From assembly GCF_900100535.1 (NCBI RefSeq), contig NZ_FNDG01000019.1:58892-122891 (forward strand): DNA of 64,000 nt. The letters run 5' to 3'. Every line of letters begins with the position of its first letter. The first letter of the stretch is position 1. The notes below the pieces were generated by a model, which saw nothing but the letters and a program-made list of their open reading frames with translations, was not told the DNA's origin and did not search any database. A program made the translations under genes and the position numbers. Below are positions 1-9,297 of the stretch, piece by piece. The stretch comes from Phytopseudomonas flavescens (GTDB taxonomy: Bacteria > Pseudomonadota > Gammaproteobacteria > Pseudomonadales > Pseudomonadaceae).

Positions 1-53
1 TCGTCGCAGCCTTTGCGCCACTGATGGCAAAGGCTGCAGGCCAGGCTGCGGGT

Positions 54-905
54 TCACTGGCCGAGCAATTGGCCCATGCGCACCGGGCTGTTGGCACCCA
101 GTTCCGCGGCCCATTTCACCTGTTCCGGGCCGAACAGCACGATGGCGGTGGAGCCGAGCTTGAAGCGGCCCAGCTCCGCACCTTTCTCGAGGCTGATCGG
201 TGCCCGGGCGGCCTCGTCGTAGCGCACGCTCTTCAATTCCCGCTTGGGCGGCGTGATCAGGCCGGCCCAGACGGTTTCGATCGAGGCGACGATCATCGCG
301 CCAACCAGTACCACGGCCATTGGGCCGCGCTCGGTATCGAACAGGCAGACCACCCGCTCGTTGCGTGCGAACAGCTCGGGAACGTTTTCGGCGGTGGTCT
401 GGTTCACCGAGAACAGGCGGCCAGGCACGTAGATCATTTCCTTCAGGGTGCCGGCCAGCGGCATATGGACGCGGTGGTAGTCCTTGGGAGACAGGTAGAC
501 GGTCGCGAAGTCGCCACCCATGAAGGGCGCGGCGCGCTCGCTGTCGCCGCCCAGCAGCTCGGTCACGCTGTAGCTGTGGCCCTTGGCCTGGAACACCCGG
601 CCATGTTCGATGCGGCCGAGCTGGCTGACGGCGCCGTCGGCAGGGCAGAGCACCGCGCCTGGCAGGTTGTCCAGCGGGCGGGCGCCTTCCTTCAGGGCGC
701 GGGTGAAGAATGCGTTGAAGTGCTCGAAGGCGGTCGGGTCCTCGATCTGCGCCTCGCTCATGTCGACCTGGTACTGCCTGGCGAACCAGGTGATCAGGCG
801 GTTCTTGAACCAGGGCGCCCGGCATTCGGCTGCCTGGCCGATCAGGCGCGACAGCAGGTGGTGCGGGGTCAGGTACTGGCTGAGGATAAACAGGCGTTGT
901 TTCAT
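54..905 (-). CDS. psd: Phosphatidylserine decarboxylase proenzyme
   Basis: Makes phosphatidylethanolamine from phosphatidylserine at the inner membrane, the last step of the major phospholipid pathway. The 283-residue protein matches the usual proteobacterial length. The C-terminal LGST motif (residues 250-253) is the autocatalytic cleavage site, where Ser252 becomes the pyruvoyl group. Asp90 (CPADG) and His144/His147 (KDYHRVH) fit the conserved catalytic residues. The ATG at 905 has an AAGGA-type ribosome site just upstream. It is followed on the same strand by nothing else in the window and preceded by a rhodanese gene 64 bp away, the usual Pseudomonas order. Confidence 0.97.
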   Translation of the reverse strand: MKQRLFILSQYLTPHHLLSRLIGQAAECRAPWFKNRLITWFARQYQVDMSEAQIEDPTAFEHFNAFFTRALKEGARPLDNLPGAVLCPADGAVSQLGRIEHGRVFQAKGHSYSVTELLGGDSERAAPFMGGDFATVYLSPKDYHRVHMPLAGTLKEMIYVPGRLFSVNQTTAENVPELFARNERVVCLFDTERGPMAVVLVGAMIVASIETVWAGLITPPKRELKSVRYDEAARAPISLEKGAELGRFKLGSTAIVLFGPEQVKWAAELGANSPVRMGQLLGQ

Positions 906-969
906 CTATATTCCTTGGCAGCCCGGCGTTCAGCGCCGGGCGCATGACAGGTGGACAGTCGGGTCGCAC

Positions 970-1785
970 TCACTGTTCGACGGGTGTATCGGGAAGGTTG
1001 CCCCATTCGCTCCAGGATCCGGCATAGGCCTTGACCCGCGGATAGCCCAGGGCCTTGGCCACCAGATAGGTGAAGCCGGAGCGGCGGTGGCTCTGGCAGT
1101 GGGTGATGATTTCCTTGTCGGCGCTCAGGCCCAGCCGGTTCAACTGCTGGTCGATATCCTCGCGGATGCGCAGGCCGCGCGCGGGGTCCATGCCGGCTGT
1201 CCACTCGAAGTGAATGGCACCGGGAATATGACCACCCCGGGCTGCCTGGACCTTCTCGCCGCGGTATTCCTCCAGCGAGCGTGCGTCCCAGATGGCCAGG
1301 TCATCGGCACCCAGGCGCGCCTTCAGGTAGTCCAGGCTGGCGGTTGGCTCGTCACTCAGCGACAGTTGCACCGGCGTGCTTTTCGGCTCGGGGACATCCT
1401 GGCTGAGTGGGCGCTGTTCCGCTTCCCAGGCGGTCAGTCCGCCGTTGAGGAAGTGGTAGCGCGAGTGGCCGATCACATCCAGCAGCCAGATGAAGCGCCC
1501 GGCCCAGCCGCCACCTTCATCGTCATACACCACGTAGGTGGCGTCCGGGTGATGACCAAGCTCGCCGAACAACTGCTCCAGCGCCGCCCGCTCGGGCAGC
1601 AGGCCGGGGGCCGGGGGCCTGCCCCGTTGCGTACGTTTGCTGTCGACAAGGCGGGCGCCGGGAATATGCCCGGCCTGATAACGAGCGCTGCTACTCAAGT
1701 CGACCAGAATAAGGCTGGGTTCTTGCAGTCGCGTAGCCAGATCCGCCGGCTCGATGACCAGCGGCAGTTCATCGAAGGCTGTCAT
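970..1785 (-). CDS. rhdA: Thiosulfate sulfurtransferase (rhodanese) RhdA
   Basis: Transfers sulfane sulfur from thiosulfate to an acceptor such as cyanide. Two tandem rhodanese domains occupy about residues 1-125 (inactive) and 145-271 (active). The catalytic cysteine is Cys230 in the loop CQSHRRSG, the same position as in the characterised Azotobacter vinelandii RhdA. The start is placed at the ATG at 1785, giving 271 residues; the open frame runs 45 codons further upstream, but that part (rich in Arg and Ser) does not look like rhodanese. It lies between psd and an HDOD gene as in P. aeruginosa. Confidence 0.93.
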   Translation of the reverse strand: MTAFDELPLVIEPADLATRLQEPSLILVDLSSSARYQAGHIPGARLVDSKRTQRGRPPAPGLLPERAALEQLFGELGHHPDATYVVYDDEGGGWAGRFIWLLDVIGHSRYHFLNGGLTAWEAEQRPLSQDVPEPKSTPVQLSLSDEPTASLDYLKARLGADDLAIWDARSLEEYRGEKVQAARGGHIPGAIHFEWTAGMDPARGLRIREDIDQQLNRLGLSADKEIITHCQSHRRSGFTYLVAKALGYPRVKAYAGSWSEWGNLPDTPVEQ

Positions 1786-1852
1786 ATGGGCCTCGTTGGC
1801 AAAAGTGGGAACGCGATTGTAGCGCAGCCGGGGCCGGGAATAATGCCGATAC

Positions 1853-3364
1853 TCAGCGGCTGCGCTTGCTGAACGTGTCCAGAGCGCGCTCGATGCATTG
1901 TGCAGTCTTGGCGAAGGCATGCAGGGTGGTATCGCTGATCGGCTTGCCGTGCAGATCGGCGAGCAGGATCATCACCACCCGATCATTGCTCGCCAGGGAG
2001 CGGATCAGCAGGTGCTCGCTGGGCATCAGGGCTTTAAGGTCGCCGGGCAGCAGCGCGGAAAACTGAGCGATATTGGCGGGCGTCAGGCGCAGTTGTGCCG
2101 GGGCCTGCAACAGGCGGCGCAACACCTGGCTTGGTGCCGGGTCGATGGCCAGGCCGCTGGCACTCGCATCGACGCCCGCGTGCTGCTGCAGTTGCAGGCG
2201 ACTGTGGTTGCGGTCGGCGAGCAGCATGAGCAGGCGTGACAGGCCGGTCGCCTGCAGCGCCTGGCGTGCACAGGTGGTGAGCTGTTGCACGTTGCTGAAT
2301 GCGCTGGGCTGGGCGAGCAGTTGCGTACAGCATTGTCGCCACTCGTCGGGCTGGGTAGCCGGCCCTGGCTTGGCGACCTCGAAGTGCCGCACGTTCCAGG
2401 GCCACAGCAGCGCCTCGGCAGGATGCCAGAGGCCGGAAATGTCCAGTTGCCGCGCGCTCTGCACGGCATTCTGGTGAATATGCTGATGCAGCTGCGGCAA
2501 GGGCATCTGCAGGTACAGGCTGTTGAGCCGTTGCCAGCGTCGGGTATGGCCGCCGCTCCAGGCATTGTGCGCCGACACGGCCAGCACATTGGCCAGCAGG
2601 ATGCTGTTGGCCGGCTGGGTAAGCCAGCGCTGCAGGGTTGGATCGGCATCCAGTTCCTGCTGCTGGCGCAGCGGATCATCGTGCTGGCGGGCGAGGCGCA
2701 GTGCCTTGGCGAGCAGGCGCCGGTCGCTGACCAGCAACCGATAGCCCTGAATGATCCAGGCCGGCAGACGCCACTGCTCGGCCAGTGCCAGGCACAGCTC
2801 GAACAGCGGGATGCCCAGCAGCTCGCGCTCGACGCGAACAGGCGGCTCGCCCTTGATCAGCACGCGCTGCTCCCAGGCGTCGAAGAGCTGGGGGTAGGCC
2901 GCCAGCAGCACCCACACGGGAGAAAGGAACAGCAGGCTGCCCCAGTGGATTTCCTGCCACAGCCTGGCAAGGCGCGCGGCGAACAGACCATTGGCCTGCT
3001 GCGCGGCGTGCTGGCTGATCAGCTGGATCTGACGCAACGGCTGGGGAATGTCGGCGACCGCCTTGGCGGGGATCCGTATCAGCAGCTCCTCGGCGCGCTT
3101 GAGGCCCAGGCGATTGAGCGCCGTCTCCAGGCTTTCCGCCGCCTCCCCCAAGTTATCGCCCTTGCGATTGGCTTCACGCAGTACGCACAGCACCAGCGCC
3201 GGACTATCCTGCATCAGGTCGGCGATCTCGCGCAGCGAGCGGCGGCTGTCCGCCAGTGCGCGGCGCACCTGCTGGTGATGCCGGGTCGCAATGGGCAGTA
3301 CCTGGCCGTCCAACTGCTTGAGCCAGGCCTCGAGGGTGCGCGGTAACGGCGTGCTTGCGACCAT
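1853..3364 (-). CDS. HDOD domain signalling protein
   Basis: A 503-residue cytoplasmic protein. About residues 15-230 resemble an HDOD domain, a degenerate HD phosphohydrolase fold that usually mediates protein interaction in signalling rather than catalysis. The N-terminal part is helical, with the pattern SLREIADLMQDSPALVLCVLREAN typical of the first HDOD helices (shown here only to indicate family). The C-terminal half is GAF-like in length but I cannot assign it firmly. Position between rhdA and the stator genes is conserved in Pseudomonas. The molecular role is unknown. Confidence 0.8.
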   Translation of the reverse strand: MVASTPLPRTLEAWLKQLDGQVLPIATRHHQQVRRALADSRRSLREIADLMQDSPALVLCVLREANRKGDNLGEAAESLETALNRLGLKRAEELLIRIPAKAVADIPQPLRQIQLISQHAAQQANGLFAARLARLWQEIHWGSLLFLSPVWVLLAAYPQLFDAWEQRVLIKGEPPVRVERELLGIPLFELCLALAEQWRLPAWIIQGYRLLVSDRRLLAKALRLARQHDDPLRQQQELDADPTLQRWLTQPANSILLANVLAVSAHNAWSGGHTRRWQRLNSLYLQMPLPQLHQHIHQNAVQSARQLDISGLWHPAEALLWPWNVRHFEVAKPGPATQPDEWRQCCTQLLAQPSAFSNVQQLTTCARQALQATGLSRLLMLLADRNHSRLQLQQHAGVDASASGLAIDPAPSQVLRRLLQAPAQLRLTPANIAQFSALLPGDLKALMPSEHLLIRSLASNDRVVMILLADLHGKPISDTTLHAFAKTAQCIERALDTFSKRSR

Positions 3365-3403
3365 GGGGATATGCCAAAATGGCTTTTTTTAGACTTAACT
3401 GAC

Positions 3404-3430
3404 TATAGTCTCGCGCATCTCTTCCGATAA
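3404..3430 (+). promoter_or_regulatory. Candidate FliA (sigma-28) promoter for motAB
   Basis: TATAGTCT, 11 bases, then TCCGATAA. The sigma-28 consensus is TAAAGTTT-N11-GCCGATAA, so 6/8 and 7/8 positions match with exact spacing. It lies about 55 bp upstream of motA in the divergent gap. TATAGT alone could also be a sigma-70 -10 box, but no good -35 box is visible. Confidence 0.5.
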
Positions 3431-3486
3431 GGAGAAGGGTTGTTTCGCGCGCCCACCCTTTCTTTTCACTTTCGTAAGTTTTTTCT

Positions 3487-4338
3487 ATGGCCAAAATCAT
3501 CGGCATCATCGTTGTCTTCGCCTGCGTCTTCGGCGGTTTTGTCGCGTCTGGCGGCCATCTCATGGCCCTGGTGCATCCTTTCGAAGTGCTGATCATCGGC
3601 GGTGCCGCGCTGGGGGCGTTCCTGCAGGCCAACCCGGGCAGCATGTTCATGACCGTCTTCAAAAAGTCGTTGAAGATGTTCAAGTCGCGCTTCACCCATG
3701 ATTACTACCTGGAAGTGCTGCGCCTGCTCCACGAGATTCTCAACAAGGCCCGTCGCGAGGGCATGATGGCCATCGAAGCCGATCTCGAGGATCCCGCCGC
3801 CAGCCCGATCTTCAGCAAATACCCCGCGGTGCTGGGCGACGAGCGGATGGTCGCGTTCATCTGCGATTACCTGCGCATCATGTCCTCGGGCAACATGGCG
3901 CCCCACGAGCTCGAAGGGCTGTTCGACATGGAGCTGGTTGGCCTCAAGGAGGAACTCGAGCATCCCGCCCATGCCGTGGCCAAGATCGCCGACGGTATGC
4001 CGGCGATGGGGATCGTCGCCGCAGTACTGGGTATCGTGATCACCATGTCGATCCTCGCCGAAGCGGATAACGCGCAGATCGGCGAGAAGGTCGGCACCGC
4101 GCTGGTCGGTACATTCCTTGGCATTCTCGCCTCCTATGGCTTCTTCGGGCCACTCTCCTCTGCGCTCGAGCACGACGCCAAGGAAGAGCTGAACGTCTAC
4201 GAAGCCATCAAGGCGGGCCTGGTCGCTTCTGCTTCCGGGATGCCGCCGTCGCTGGCGGTTGAGTTCTCGCGCAAGACCCTCTACCCGGCGCACCGCCCAA
4301 GCTTCAGTGAGCTTGAACAGGCAATGCGCGGGAACTAA
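3487..4338 (+). CDS. motA: Flagellar stator protein MotA
   Basis: Proton-channel subunit of the flagellar stator in the inner membrane. The 283-residue length is standard. Four membrane segments are visible: residues 3-22, about 33-50, about 172-190 (GMPAMGIVAAVLGI) and about 202-222 (GTALVGTFLGILASYGFFGP). The large cytoplasmic loop between segments 2 and 3 holds the charged residues that contact the rotor protein FliG. The conserved prolines flanking segments 3 and 4 are present. The next gene, motB, starts 5 bp downstream, so the two are one operon. Confidence 0.97.
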   Translation: MAKIIGIIVVFACVFGGFVASGGHLMALVHPFEVLIIGGAALGAFLQANPGSMFMTVFKKSLKMFKSRFTHDYYLEVLRLLHEILNKARREGMMAIEADLEDPAASPIFSKYPAVLGDERMVAFICDYLRIMSSGNMAPHELEGLFDMELVGLKEELEHPAHAVAKIADGMPAMGIVAAVLGIVITMSILAEADNAQIGEKVGTALVGTFLGILASYGFFGPLSSALEHDAKEELNVYEAIKAGLVASASGMPPSLAVEFSRKTLYPAHRPSFSELEQAMRGN

Positions 4339-4343
4339 GCACC

Positions 4344-5369
4344 ATGGAAAACAACCAGCCGATCATCGTCAAGCGGGTCAAGAAGGTCGCTGGGGGCCAC
4401 CACGGTGGTGCCTGGAAGATCGCCTTCGCCGACTTCGCCACGGCCATGATGGCCTTCTTCATGGTGATGTGGCTGATGTCCTCGGCAACCCCGGAGCAGA
4501 AGAAACTGATCTCCGGCTATTTCAAGGATCCCATCGGTTTTTCCGAGAGTGCCAGCCCCTATGTGATCGACCTGGGTGGCTCACCGACACCGTCGCCGGA
4601 TCGCACCCTCAACGACCAGCCCAAGGATTCGCCGGGCGAACAGGCCGATACCGACCCCAAGGATCCGGCCGAGCTGGATGCCGAGCAGGCCGAAGCCAAG
4701 GCCGAGGAGGTCGAGCGCGAGCGTCTTGAACTGTTGCTCGAGGAATTGCAGAACAAGGTCGAGCAGGATCCGCAGTTGCAGCGCTTCAAGGATCAGATCC
4801 TCTTCGAAATCACCCAGGATGGTTTGCGCATTCAGATCGTCGATGCCGAGAACAGGCCGATGTTCGCCCTGGGCAGCGCTCAGTTGCAGCCCTATTTCGA
4901 AGACATCCTGTTCACGCTGACCGACACCATCAAGGCGGTACCGAACAAGATCAGCATCAGCGGCCACACCGACGCCAAGCCCTTCGCCGGCGCCGGCGGT
5001 TTCGGCAACTGGGAGCTGTCGGCCAATCGTGCCAACGCCGCGCGCCGGGTGCTGATCGGCGCTGGCTACGACGATGCCCAGGTAGCGCGGGTGGTCGGTT
5101 ATGCATCCTCGGCGTTGTTCGACCGTGATGACCCGTTGAACCCGGTCAATCGCCGCATTGATATCGTGGTGCTGACCAAGAAGGCCCAGCGCAACATCGA
5201 AGGTGAGCAGGGCGGCGGTGAGCTGGCGCCCGATCCGGCAGCGGACGCGCCAGCGGGAAGCGCTGCACCGGCCTCGCCGGCTGGCGCACCGTTATCCAGC
5301 GATCAGGTGCGCGAGCGGCTGAACATCTTCGAGGATGGCACGCTGAAGACGGACCAGCCCAAGGAGTGA
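4344..5369 (+). CDS. motB: Flagellar stator protein MotB
   Basis: Anchors the MotA ring to peptidoglycan and carries the channel aspartate. The N terminus is basic and is followed by a single membrane segment (about residues 28-46) containing Asp30 in FADFATAMMAFF, the proton-binding residue of the family. Residues about 75-145 are acidic and probably helical (plug and linker). An OmpA-like peptidoglycan-binding domain follows (ISGHTDAKPF, then NWELSANRANAARR). The last 60 residues are low-complexity Ala/Pro. Translation is probably coupled to motA. Confidence 0.97.
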   Translation: MENNQPIIVKRVKKVAGGHHGGAWKIAFADFATAMMAFFMVMWLMSSATPEQKKLISGYFKDPIGFSESASPYVIDLGGSPTPSPDRTLNDQPKDSPGEQADTDPKDPAELDAEQAEAKAEEVERERLELLLEELQNKVEQDPQLQRFKDQILFEITQDGLRIQIVDAENRPMFALGSAQLQPYFEDILFTLTDTIKAVPNKISISGHTDAKPFAGAGGFGNWELSANRANAARRVLIGAGYDDAQVARVVGYASSALFDRDDPLNPVNRRIDIVVLTKKAQRNIEGEQGGGELAPDPAADAPAGSAAPASPAGAPLSSDQVRERLNIFEDGTLKTDQPKE

Positions 5370-5451
5370 CCCGCTTGGCGGGCCGATGTCTCGGGGGTGG
5401 CGAGCGCCTGGCCGCTGCCCCGTCTTCCTTCTCAGGGCGCTGCAGCCTCGC

Positions 5452-6483
5452 TCAGTACTCCGGCTCCGGCAGGCTGGCCAGAATATGCCGGTAGCTGTTC
5501 ATCCTCTGCGGCTGGATGCGCCCGTCCTGCAGGGCAGCGAGCAGCGCGCACCCCGGCTCGCGGTCGTGCTTGCAGTCGCGGAAGCGGCAATGCCCGAGCA
5601 GTTCGGCGAACTCGATGAAGCCCGCCTCCACGTCATCACGGCTGACATGCACCAGGCCGAATTCACGGATGCCCGGTGAGTCGATCAACTGGCCGCCGCC
5701 GGGAAAATGGAACAGCCGTGCCGTGGTGGTGGTATGGGTGCCCTTGCCGGTCAGCTCGGACAATGCCCCAACCCGTGTCTCGACGCCCGGCAGCAGGCTG
5801 TTGACCAGCGAGGACTTGCCCACGCCGGACTGGCCGACGAATACGCTGATATTGCCATCGAGCTGCTGCTTGAGCTGTTCCATGCCGTCACCCTCCAGGG
5901 CGGACACTTCCAGCACCGGGTAACCCAGCTGGCGGTAAACGCCGAGCAGGACGTTCAGCGCCGGTTCGTTCTGCGCATCGATCAGGTCGGCCTTGTTGAG
6001 CAGCAGCAGCGGGCGGATGCCGGCATGCTCGGCCGCGACCAGATAGCGATCGATCAGGTTGGCATGGGGTTCCGGTAGCGGCGCGAAGACGATGACGATC
6101 AGGTCGACGTTGGCTGCCACCGGTTTCAACTGGCCGCGGGTATCCGGGCGGCACAGCTCGGTATCGCGCGGCAGTTGCGCGACGATCACGCCGATTCCCT
6201 GATTGCCGGGGCGCCATACCACGCGGTCGCCGGTGACCAGGGTCGGCAGGTTGGCGCGCAGGTGGCAGCGGAATACCTGGCCCGACAGCTCGCCGTCCGT
6301 GGCTTCGACTTCCACCTGCACACCGAAGTGAGCGATCACCAGGCCGGTCTGTTCCGAGCCCAGGTCGCCGCCTTCCAGGGTTTCCACCACGCGGGATTCG
6401 CGTTTGGCCGCACGGGCGGCACGTTCACCCTGGATCTTTTCGATGCGCCAGTTTTGCCGGCGGTTGAGTTGGCGTTTGGCCAT
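5452..6483 (-). CDS. rsgA: Ribosome small subunit-dependent GTPase RsgA
   Basis: Late 30S ribosome maturation factor. The circularly permuted GTPase order is visible: NKAD, then GQSGVGKSS (P-loop), then DSPGIREFGL (switch/G3). An N-terminal OB fold comes before it, and a C-terminal zinc motif (GHCRFRDCKHDREPGC) follows. The start is the ATG at 6483 (MAKRQLNRRQNWR, 343 residues). The upstream in-frame extension lacks family similarity. It is convergent with motB and separated from orn by a methyltransferase gene on the other strand. Confidence 0.95.
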   Translation of the reverse strand: MAKRQLNRRQNWRIEKIQGERAARAAKRESRVVETLEGGDLGSEQTGLVIAHFGVQVEVEATDGELSGQVFRCHLRANLPTLVTGDRVVWRPGNQGIGVIVAQLPRDTELCRPDTRGQLKPVAANVDLIVIVFAPLPEPHANLIDRYLVAAEHAGIRPLLLLNKADLIDAQNEPALNVLLGVYRQLGYPVLEVSALEGDGMEQLKQQLDGNISVFVGQSGVGKSSLVNSLLPGVETRVGALSELTGKGTHTTTTARLFHFPGGGQLIDSPGIREFGLVHVSRDDVEAGFIEFAELLGHCRFRDCKHDREPGCALLAALQDGRIQPQRMNSYRHILASLPEPEY

Positions 6484-6597
6484 GGGGCTTCCGAGTTTGT
6501 GATGCGCTGAAAACGATGGCGAGTCTAGCATGTCTGTAGGGGCGGAAATTTCTTCATGGCAGCGCTAGACTGGCCGTCCGCCCCACCATAGAGCCTC

Positions 6598-7419
6598 ATG
6601 GGCATGGCTGTCTCCTACCACGCGCTGCACCGGCTGGGTGAGCGTTACCCGGCGTTGCTGGCTTTGCTGATCCAGCTTGTCGTGACCCTGTGCATGGGGC
6701 TGGCAGTCGTCGCTTTCGCGCACTTCTCCAATTGGCGCCCGAGCCTGCTGGCGGCTGGTCTGCTGCATGGCCTGCTGTCAGCCGGCCTGGCCCGCTGGCT
6801 CGGGTTGTCGCGCTGGTGGTGGTGGCTGAACCTGGCATTCGTGCCCGGCCTGTTGCTGGCCAGCGGGGCGCCGTTGCCGTCCTGGCTGTTTCTGCTCGGT
6901 TTCCTGCTGTTATTGCTGCTCAACTGGAACAGTTTCGGCGAGCGGGTGCCGCTGTATCTCACGGGTGCAGGCAGCCGCCGCGAACTGGCACGGTTGCTCG
7001 AGGAGCGTGGCGAGCGCTTCGCTTTCGTCGACCTCGGCTGTGGTCCGGCGGGTACCCTGCTGTGGCTGGCGCGACGTTTTCCCCATGCACGCTTCACTGG
7101 CGTGGAGACCGCGCCACTCTCCTATGCCATCGCGCGCCTGCGCAGTCTCGCCCAGCCCAATTGCCGGATTCGTTACCAGAACCTCTGGCACAGCGACCTG
7201 GCCACGGTGGATGTCGCCTACTGCTTCCTGTCTCCTGCGCCCATGCCGGCGTTGTGGAGAAAGGCCAGTGCCGAACTGCCGGCAGGAGCCTGGCTGATCA
7301 GCAACACCTTCGACATTCCCGGGGTGGCGGCGCAGCGTGTGGTGGCGCTGAAGGACTGGCGTGATTCGCGCCTGCTGCTCTGGGAGATGGACGACGAGCA
7401 GGGCGCGCCGATTGCGTAG
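6598..7419 (+). CDS. Membrane-anchored class I SAM-dependent methyltransferase
   Basis: A 273-residue protein. The first ~110 residues contain several hydrophobic segments (about 20-40, 45-65, 70-100), so the enzyme is tied to the inner membrane. The C-terminal half is a class I methyltransferase: VDLGCGPAGTLLWLARRFP is motif I, followed by VETAPLSYAIARLR. The substrate cannot be read from the sequence. An in-frame ATG two codons later is an alternative start. It is transcribed toward orn, with a long inverted repeat directly after its stop codon. Confidence 0.75.
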   Translation: MGMAVSYHALHRLGERYPALLALLIQLVVTLCMGLAVVAFAHFSNWRPSLLAAGLLHGLLSAGLARWLGLSRWWWWLNLAFVPGLLLASGAPLPSWLFLLGFLLLLLLNWNSFGERVPLYLTGAGSRRELARLLEERGERFAFVDLGCGPAGTLLWLARRFPHARFTGVETAPLSYAIARLRSLAQPNCRIRYQNLWHSDLATVDVAYCFLSPAPMPALWRKASAELPAGAWLISNTFDIPGVAAQRVVALKDWRDSRLLLWEMDDEQGAPIA

Positions 7420-7488
7420 GGTCTGTTGACCGTCCCGCGCGAGCCGAAGGGCTCCGGCGCAGCCGTGCGTGAAACGTCAACAGGCCCT
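7418..7488. repeat. Long inverted repeat upstream of orn
   Basis: Arms AGGGTCTGTTGAC (7418-7430) and GTCAACAGGCCCT (7476-7488) pair over 13 positions with one G-T wobble. Inside them GAGCC (7441-7445) and GGCTC (7450-7454) form a second hairpin. It ends 29 bp before the orn start. There is no T run, so it is not a standard terminator. Confidence 0.6.
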
Positions 7489-7517
7489 AGAATGGCGGCT
7501 CTATAGAGGAGCGCAGC

Positions 7518-8060
7518 ATGCAGAATCCACAGAACCTGATCTGGATCGACCTGGAAATGACCGGTCTCGACCCCGAGACGGACGTGATCATCGAAATGGC
7601 CACCATCGTCACCGACACCGAGCTGAACGTGCTGGCCGAGGGCCCGGTGATCGCCGTGCACCAGAGCGATGAACGCTTGGCCGCCATGGACGAGTGGAAC
7701 ACCCGTACCCATGGTGACAGCGGTCTCACCCAGCGGGTTCGCGAGAGCCGTATCCGCCAGGCCGAAGCCGAGGCGCAGACCATCGCCTTCCTGGAAAAGT
7801 GGGTGCCGAAAGGCAAGTCGCCGATCTGCGGCAACAGCATCGGTCAGGACCGCCGCTTCCTCTACCGCTACATGCCGGCCCTGGAAGCCTACTTCCATTA
7901 TCGCTACCTGGATGTCTCGACCCTGAAGATCCTTGCCGAGCGCTGGGCGCCCGGAGTCAAGGACGGCTTCCTGAAAAAGGGCAGCCATCAGGCGCTGGAC
8001 GATATCCGCGAGTCGATCGCCGAGCTCAAGTACTACCGTCAGCACCTGCTCAAGGTTTGA
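7518..8060 (+). CDS. orn: Oligoribonuclease
   Basis: 3'-5' exoribonuclease that degrades 2-5 nt RNA. In pseudomonads it also hydrolyses pGpG, the final step in c-di-GMP breakdown. It is 180 residues, the normal size. DEDDh family motifs are visible: WIDLEMTGLDP near the N terminus (Asp and Glu metal ligands), and SHQALDDIRESI near residues 155-167 (catalytic His and Asp). A ribosome site (GAGGAG, 7506-7511) precedes the ATG. Orn would act downstream of the diguanylate cyclase encoded near 33 kb. Confidence 0.97.
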   Translation: MQNPQNLIWIDLEMTGLDPETDVIIEMATIVTDTELNVLAEGPVIAVHQSDERLAAMDEWNTRTHGDSGLTQRVRESRIRQAEAEAQTIAFLEKWVPKGKSPICGNSIGQDRRFLYRYMPALEAYFHYRYLDVSTLKILAERWAPGVKDGFLKKGSHQALDDIRESIAELKYYRQHLLKV

Positions 8061-8171
8061 CGGCCTCGGCTGCAGGCATCAGCTGCCGTGGCCAGCTCGT
8101 AGCCGGGTTAGCCGAAGGCGTGACCCGGGAATGTTGGACGCCTGTAATGCCCTGGGTATGGGATGACGGTG

Positions 8172-9239
8172 CTAGGCGCGTCTGGCATGTTGTTCCAGCG
8201 CCCACTGCACGTGTTCGCGCACCAGCTCCGACGGATACTCGCGGCGGGCTTGCAGTGCCTCCAGCACGGGAATGCTCGACGGTGCGTTGCCCAGGCCGAC
8301 GGCCAGGTTACGCAGCCAGCGTTCGTAGCCGGCGCGGCGCAGCGGTGAGCCTTCGGTACGGCTGAGAAATTCCTCCTCGCTCCAGCGAAACAGCTCGGCC
8401 AGCTCGGCGTTGTCGAGGCTATGCCGTGGCTGGAAGTCACCCTGCTCGGTGGCTTTGGCGAAGCGGTTCCAGGGGCAGACCATCTGGCAGTCGTCGCAGC
8501 CGAACACGCGGTTGCCGATGGGCGCGCGCAGATCCTCCGGGATCGGGCCTTTCAGTTCGATGGTCAGGTAGGAAATGCAGCGCCGTGCATCGAGCACGTA
8601 GGGGCCGACGAAGGCGGCTGTCGGGCAGACGTCCAGGCAGGCGCTGCAGCGTCCGCAGTGTTCGCTGCCGTGTGGGGCGTCCTCGGGTAGCGGGATGTCG
8701 ACGAACAGTTCGCCGAGAAAGAAGTAGCTGCCGGCCTTGCGATTGAGCACCAGGGTGTTCTTGCCGATCCAGCCAAGGCCCGATTGTTCGGCAATGGCCT
8801 TTTCCAGCACGGGTGCGCTGTCGACGAACGCGCGGTAGCCGAATGGCCCGATGGTCTGCTGGATGCGTTCGGCCAATTGTTGCAGGCGTTTGCGAATCAG
8901 CTTGTGATAGTCGCGGCCCAGGGCGTAGCGGGAAACGTAGGCTTTTTCAGGCTCCTGCAGTCGCTGCGCCATCTGCGTGTCGCTGGGCAGGTAATCCATG
9001 CGCAGCGAGACCACCCGCAGGGTGCCGGGCACCAGCTCATCCGGATGGGAACGTTTGCGGCCATGTGCGGCCATATAGTCCATCTCGCCCTGGTAGCCGG
9101 CCTCCAGCCAGCGCTGCAGGTGCGCCTCGTGTTCGCCCAGCTCCAGGCCGCTGATGCCAACCTGCTGGAAGCCCAGTTCGCGCCCCCAGTCCTTGATGGA
9201 CTGGGCGAGGCTGGTGAGGTCAAGGGGGGCGTCGGTCAT
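8172..9239 (-). CDS. queG: Epoxyqueuosine reductase QueG
   Basis: Last step of queuosine synthesis in tRNA, a cobalamin- and Fe-S-dependent reduction of epoxyqueuosine. Two 4Fe-4S ferredoxin motifs are visible: HCGRCSACLDVCPTAAF and VFGCDDCQMVCPWN. The start is set at ATG 9239 (MTDAPLDLTSLAQ, 355 residues); the frame is open 20 codons upstream but those codons overlap the divergent promoter region of nnrD. It is head-to-head with the nnrD operon (58 bp apart), the usual gamma-proteobacterial arrangement. Confidence 0.95.
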   Translation of the reverse strand: MTDAPLDLTSLAQSIKDWGRELGFQQVGISGLELGEHEAHLQRWLEAGYQGEMDYMAAHGRKRSHPDELVPGTLRVVSLRMDYLPSDTQMAQRLQEPEKAYVSRYALGRDYHKLIRKRLQQLAERIQQTIGPFGYRAFVDSAPVLEKAIAEQSGLGWIGKNTLVLNRKAGSYFFLGELFVDIPLPEDAPHGSEHCGRCSACLDVCPTAAFVGPYVLDARRCISYLTIELKGPIPEDLRAPIGNRVFGCDDCQMVCPWNRFAKATEQGDFQPRHSLDNAELAELFRWSEEEFLSRTEGSPLRRAGYERWLRNLAVGLGNAPSSIPVLEALQARREYPSELVREHVQWALEQHARRA

Positions 9240-9297
9240 GCTGGGCGGGAATCTGGAATAGTCGACGTATAATTCTGCCAGACATCGGAGCACAGGC

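Noticed and set aside
5370..5382. CCCGC-TTG-GCGGG hairpin after motB as a terminator
   Set aside because: The stem is only five pairs and there is no T run.
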